From the NCBI GenBank assembly GCA_050999295.1, contig JBPCPI010000175.1, positions 1-7,025 on the forward strand: a stretch of 7,025 bases of DNA, in the 5' to 3' direction. This document shows, one piece after another, positions 5,288-7,025 of the stretch (its first letter is position 1; every line of letters starts with the position of its first letter). Position numbers and translations under genes: made by a program. Source of the stretch: JACCQS01 sp050999295. GTDB taxonomy: Bacteria; Actinomycetota; Actinomycetes; Mycobacteriales; Geodermatophilaceae. Under the pieces are notes generated by a model. That model worked only from the letters and a program-made list of their open reading frames with translations. It did not search any database and was not told the DNA's origin.

Positions 5288-6499
5288 TCAGGCGAAGCGT
5301 TCCAGGGCGAGTACCTGCAACTCCCCCATGGAGAAGCCGAGAACGGCGCCGACGGTAATCAGTATCCACTCGTCGGCCTGGAAGGCCGGACGGATCAGCT
5401 GCTCGAACTCCTCGTCGGTCAGCTGACGCATCTTGCGTACGAGAGTTGCCTTGATGTCGAGTGCCTCGGCGGTGTAGTCCTCGACATAAGCCAGCGTCGT
5501 GGGCAGGCGCTCCATCACCTGCTCGGCAACGGCTCGTTTGATGTCTTGGTAGTGGGAGCTGCCTACGGCGAGGACGACCAACGGGCGTGCCACGCCGGCC
5601 TGCACGTCCACCGCTCGCTGGACGTGGCGCTGCACCATCGCGAACACCCGATCGGCGAGGGGCCCGTGCAGCAACGCCTCGAACAAGTTGTGCGGCGTGA
5701 TGAGTTCTTGGGCGATCAGTGCGGCGTACCTCTCGGTCACCCTTTCCCGCCGGGCGAGGAACAAGCCCTGCCAGCGAAGCCAGCCGAACCCACGCGGCTG
5801 CTTGGGGTAGAAGATCAGCTTCAAGGCCAACCAGTCGGTGAACCAACCGGTGAACGCGCCGAAAAGGGGCAGGATCCACGGGCTGTGCGTCAAGGCCCAG
5901 GTGAGCGCCTGCACACACCCGATGGCGAAGCCGAACCAGATTCCGGAGCGGGCGATGAACCGGAACTCCTCCTCACCAGCCTCGGCGAAGATGCGGTTGA
6001 GCAGATGCTTGTCGCGGACCAAGTTGGTCACGACCATTGTCTTGAGGTCAAAGACCTGGTCGACGTCGGCCCGGATGTCGCGCAGCAGGTCCGCGATCAC
6101 TTCCGGCGCCTCCGCCTGGATGCGCCGGATCAACAGCAGCCGGGAGGATTCGGGCAGCGTCTCCCATAGGCCCGGCTGGAACTGCGCCATCACTTCGCGG
6201 GTGATCTCGTCCACCGTGGACAGCAGCGGCGCCTCGAGCTCGGCGGCCACTTTGTCCGGGTCAAGCCGATCCAAGATGTCTCGCGGCCCGATCAACTTGG
6301 TCGTGATCAGGTCGCAGGCCACCGCCGCCATCCTCGCGGCACGGCGGGGGATGACGCCCTGCCAGCCGAACGGGCCCCACCCCCGGTACTCCAGTGGCTC
6401 GAACATCATCCGGATCGCCAGCAGCTTGGTGACGTACCCGATGAGCGCCATGAACAGCGGCATCGCGACGTAGACCCACCAGCCGTCGGGCAGCGCCAT
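5288..6499 (-). CDS. DUF445 (YheB-family) membrane protein
   Basis: This 403-residue protein belongs to the DUF445 family, whose function is not established. Hydrophobic segments lie at about 8-20, 187-217 and 377-392, the last only 11 residues from the C-terminus. The N-terminal signature GYVTKLLAIRMMFEP (21-35), followed by GWQGVIPRRAARMA (45-58), is the family hallmark. A second copy of the same pattern occurs mid-protein: GWFTDWLALKLIFYP (218-232) then RWQGLFLARRERVTERYA (242-259). The soluble stretches between them (about 60-180 and 250-375) are helical and charged. The ATG lies 3 bases after the stop of the Abi-alpha-like gene on the same strand, so the two are almost certainly co-transcribed and probably translationally coupled. 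The gene converges on the ABC operon across the repeat cluster. Family call is confident; role unknown. Confidence 0.88.
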   Translation of the reverse strand: MALPDGWWVYVAMPLFMALIGYVTKLLAIRMMFEPLEYRGWGPFGWQGVIPRRAARMAAVACDLITTKLIGPRDILDRLDPDKVAAELEAPLLSTVDEITREVMAQFQPGLWETLPESSRLLLIRRIQAEAPEVIADLLRDIRADVDQVFDLKTMVVTNLVRDKHLLNRIFAEAGEEEFRFIARSGIWFGFAIGCVQALTWALTHSPWILPLFGAFTGWFTDWLALKLIFYPKQPRGFGWLRWQGLFLARRERVTERYAALIAQELITPHNLFEALLHGPLADRVFAMVQRHVQRAVDVQAGVARPLVVLAVGSSHYQDIKRAVAEQVMERLPTTLAYVEDYTAEALDIKATLVRKMRQLTDEEFEQLIRPAFQADEWILITVGAVLGFSMGELQVLALERFA

Positions 6500-6502
6500 G
6501 GG

Positions 6503-7025
6503 TCAGGACTCGCGGCCTGGAGGACTGCGCAGAGCCCGCTGGGGTGACGAGCAGGCGTCCAACAGGGTGTGACCGAGCGCGGTCAGTAGCAGGCTGCGCC
6601 GCACGATGCGGCTGTGGCCGCCGGCGTCGCTTTCGGCCTGTCGGACGCCCGTCTCGGTCAGCAAGATCTCATACCCGTCGCCCAGCAACGCCGACTCCGG
6701 GCCCACGCTGACCAAGCCCAGCATCTTCAGGTGACTCAGGTACGCGGGCACCGCATCGGGGAGGGCGACGCCCGCCGCCCGGCCGACGCTGGACGCGTTC
6801 TCCAACACGGCGGGGCCGGGCGTACCGAAGTGGCCGCGCATGCAGACATGAATGACCGGGTAGCACGTGCCGTCGGACAGGGCTGCCAGGATGCGCGCCT
6901 CGTCAGGATGAAGCTGCTCGAGCAACCAGATGAACAGGCGGGCCTGTGCTTCTTGCGCCGACTGCTCGACCGATGTCGTCAGGAGCTGGGCCATGAGCTC
7001 CCGGGCGGCATTGTCTCGGGACTCG
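6503..7025 (-). CDS. Abi-alpha (DUF4393)-like protein, 5' end outside the window
   Basis: The frame is open to the right edge. An ATG exists at 6994-6992, but the preceding codons (ESRDNAAREL) continue the same helical pattern and family members usually start further upstream, so I treat the 5' end as missing. Counting from that ATG, the core LLEQLHPDEARILAALSDG (24-42) and ASSVGRAAGVALPDAVPAYLSHLKMLGLVSVG (about 67-98) match the conserved parts of the Abi-alpha/DUF4393 family: P-D-E-A-R-I-L, then a helical A-G...P...P-A-Y-L...L..LGL segment. A later LLLTALGHTLLDAC (135-148) resembles the family's L-T-x-x-G end. The family name refers to abortive infection, but no activity is established for this branch. 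The next gene, a DUF445 membrane protein, starts 3 bases after the stop. The C-terminal tail (about 149-163) is Arg/Pro/Ser-rich and probably unstructured. Confidence 0.65.
   Translation of the reverse strand, partial: ESRDNAARELMAQLLTTSVEQSAQEAQARLFIWLLEQLHPDEARILAALSDGTCYPVIHVCMRGHFGTPGPAVLENASSVGRAAGVALPDAVPAYLSHLKMLGLVSVGPESALLGDGYEILLTETGVRQAESDAGGHSRIVRRSLLLTALGHTLLDACSSPQRALRSPPGRES

Overview
The window reads as chromosomal DNA of a high-G+C actinobacterium. Third codon positions are strongly G/C. One gene is an actinobacterial-type helicase-associated/WYL protein like mycobacterial Rv0862c. Candidate promoters have TANNNT -10 elements, and one gene has a TTG start behind a clear Shine-Dalgarno. 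I see no transposase, integrase, tRNA, rRNA, CRISPR array or phage gene. The genus cannot be fixed from this stretch.

Layout: (1) 1-934, minus strand: the N-terminal 311 codons of a CPA1/NhaP2-like cation:proton antiporter, cut by the left edge. (2) 1024-3024, minus strand: a 666-residue helicase-associated protein with a C-terminal WYL-like domain. (3) 3025-3067: a compact divergent promoter region in which two -10 elements share the same TA dinucleotide (ANNNTANNNT). (4) 3068-5185, plus strand: a tightly overlapping three-gene operon made of an ABC ATPase, an ABC-2-type permease and a PemK/MazF-like protein. (5) 5186-5287: a convergent intergenic gap almost filled by four palindromic repeat units, two forward and two inverted, which can fold into a long stem and may terminate both converging units. 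(6) 5288-7025, minus strand: a two-gene operon of an Abi-alpha (DUF4393)-like protein, cut by the right edge, followed 3 bases later by a DUF445/YheB-family membrane protein.

How the genes may work together: the ATPase and permease should form one exporter of unknown substrate. The PemK/MazF-like gene is translationally coupled to it and has no antitoxin beside it, so it may not be a classical toxin. The Abi-alpha-like and DUF445 genes are probably co-translated, which suggests a soluble/membrane pair acting at the envelope; neither has an established function. The helicase-associated gene probably has a leaderless transcript. The antiporter follows it on the same strand after 89 bases and has its own candidate promoter.

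The strongest candidates for something undescribed are the Abi-alpha/DUF445 pair, the ABC transporter with a fused-in PemK/MazF-like gene, and the palindromic repeat cluster. All functional links are inferred from context and not shown by the sequence itself.
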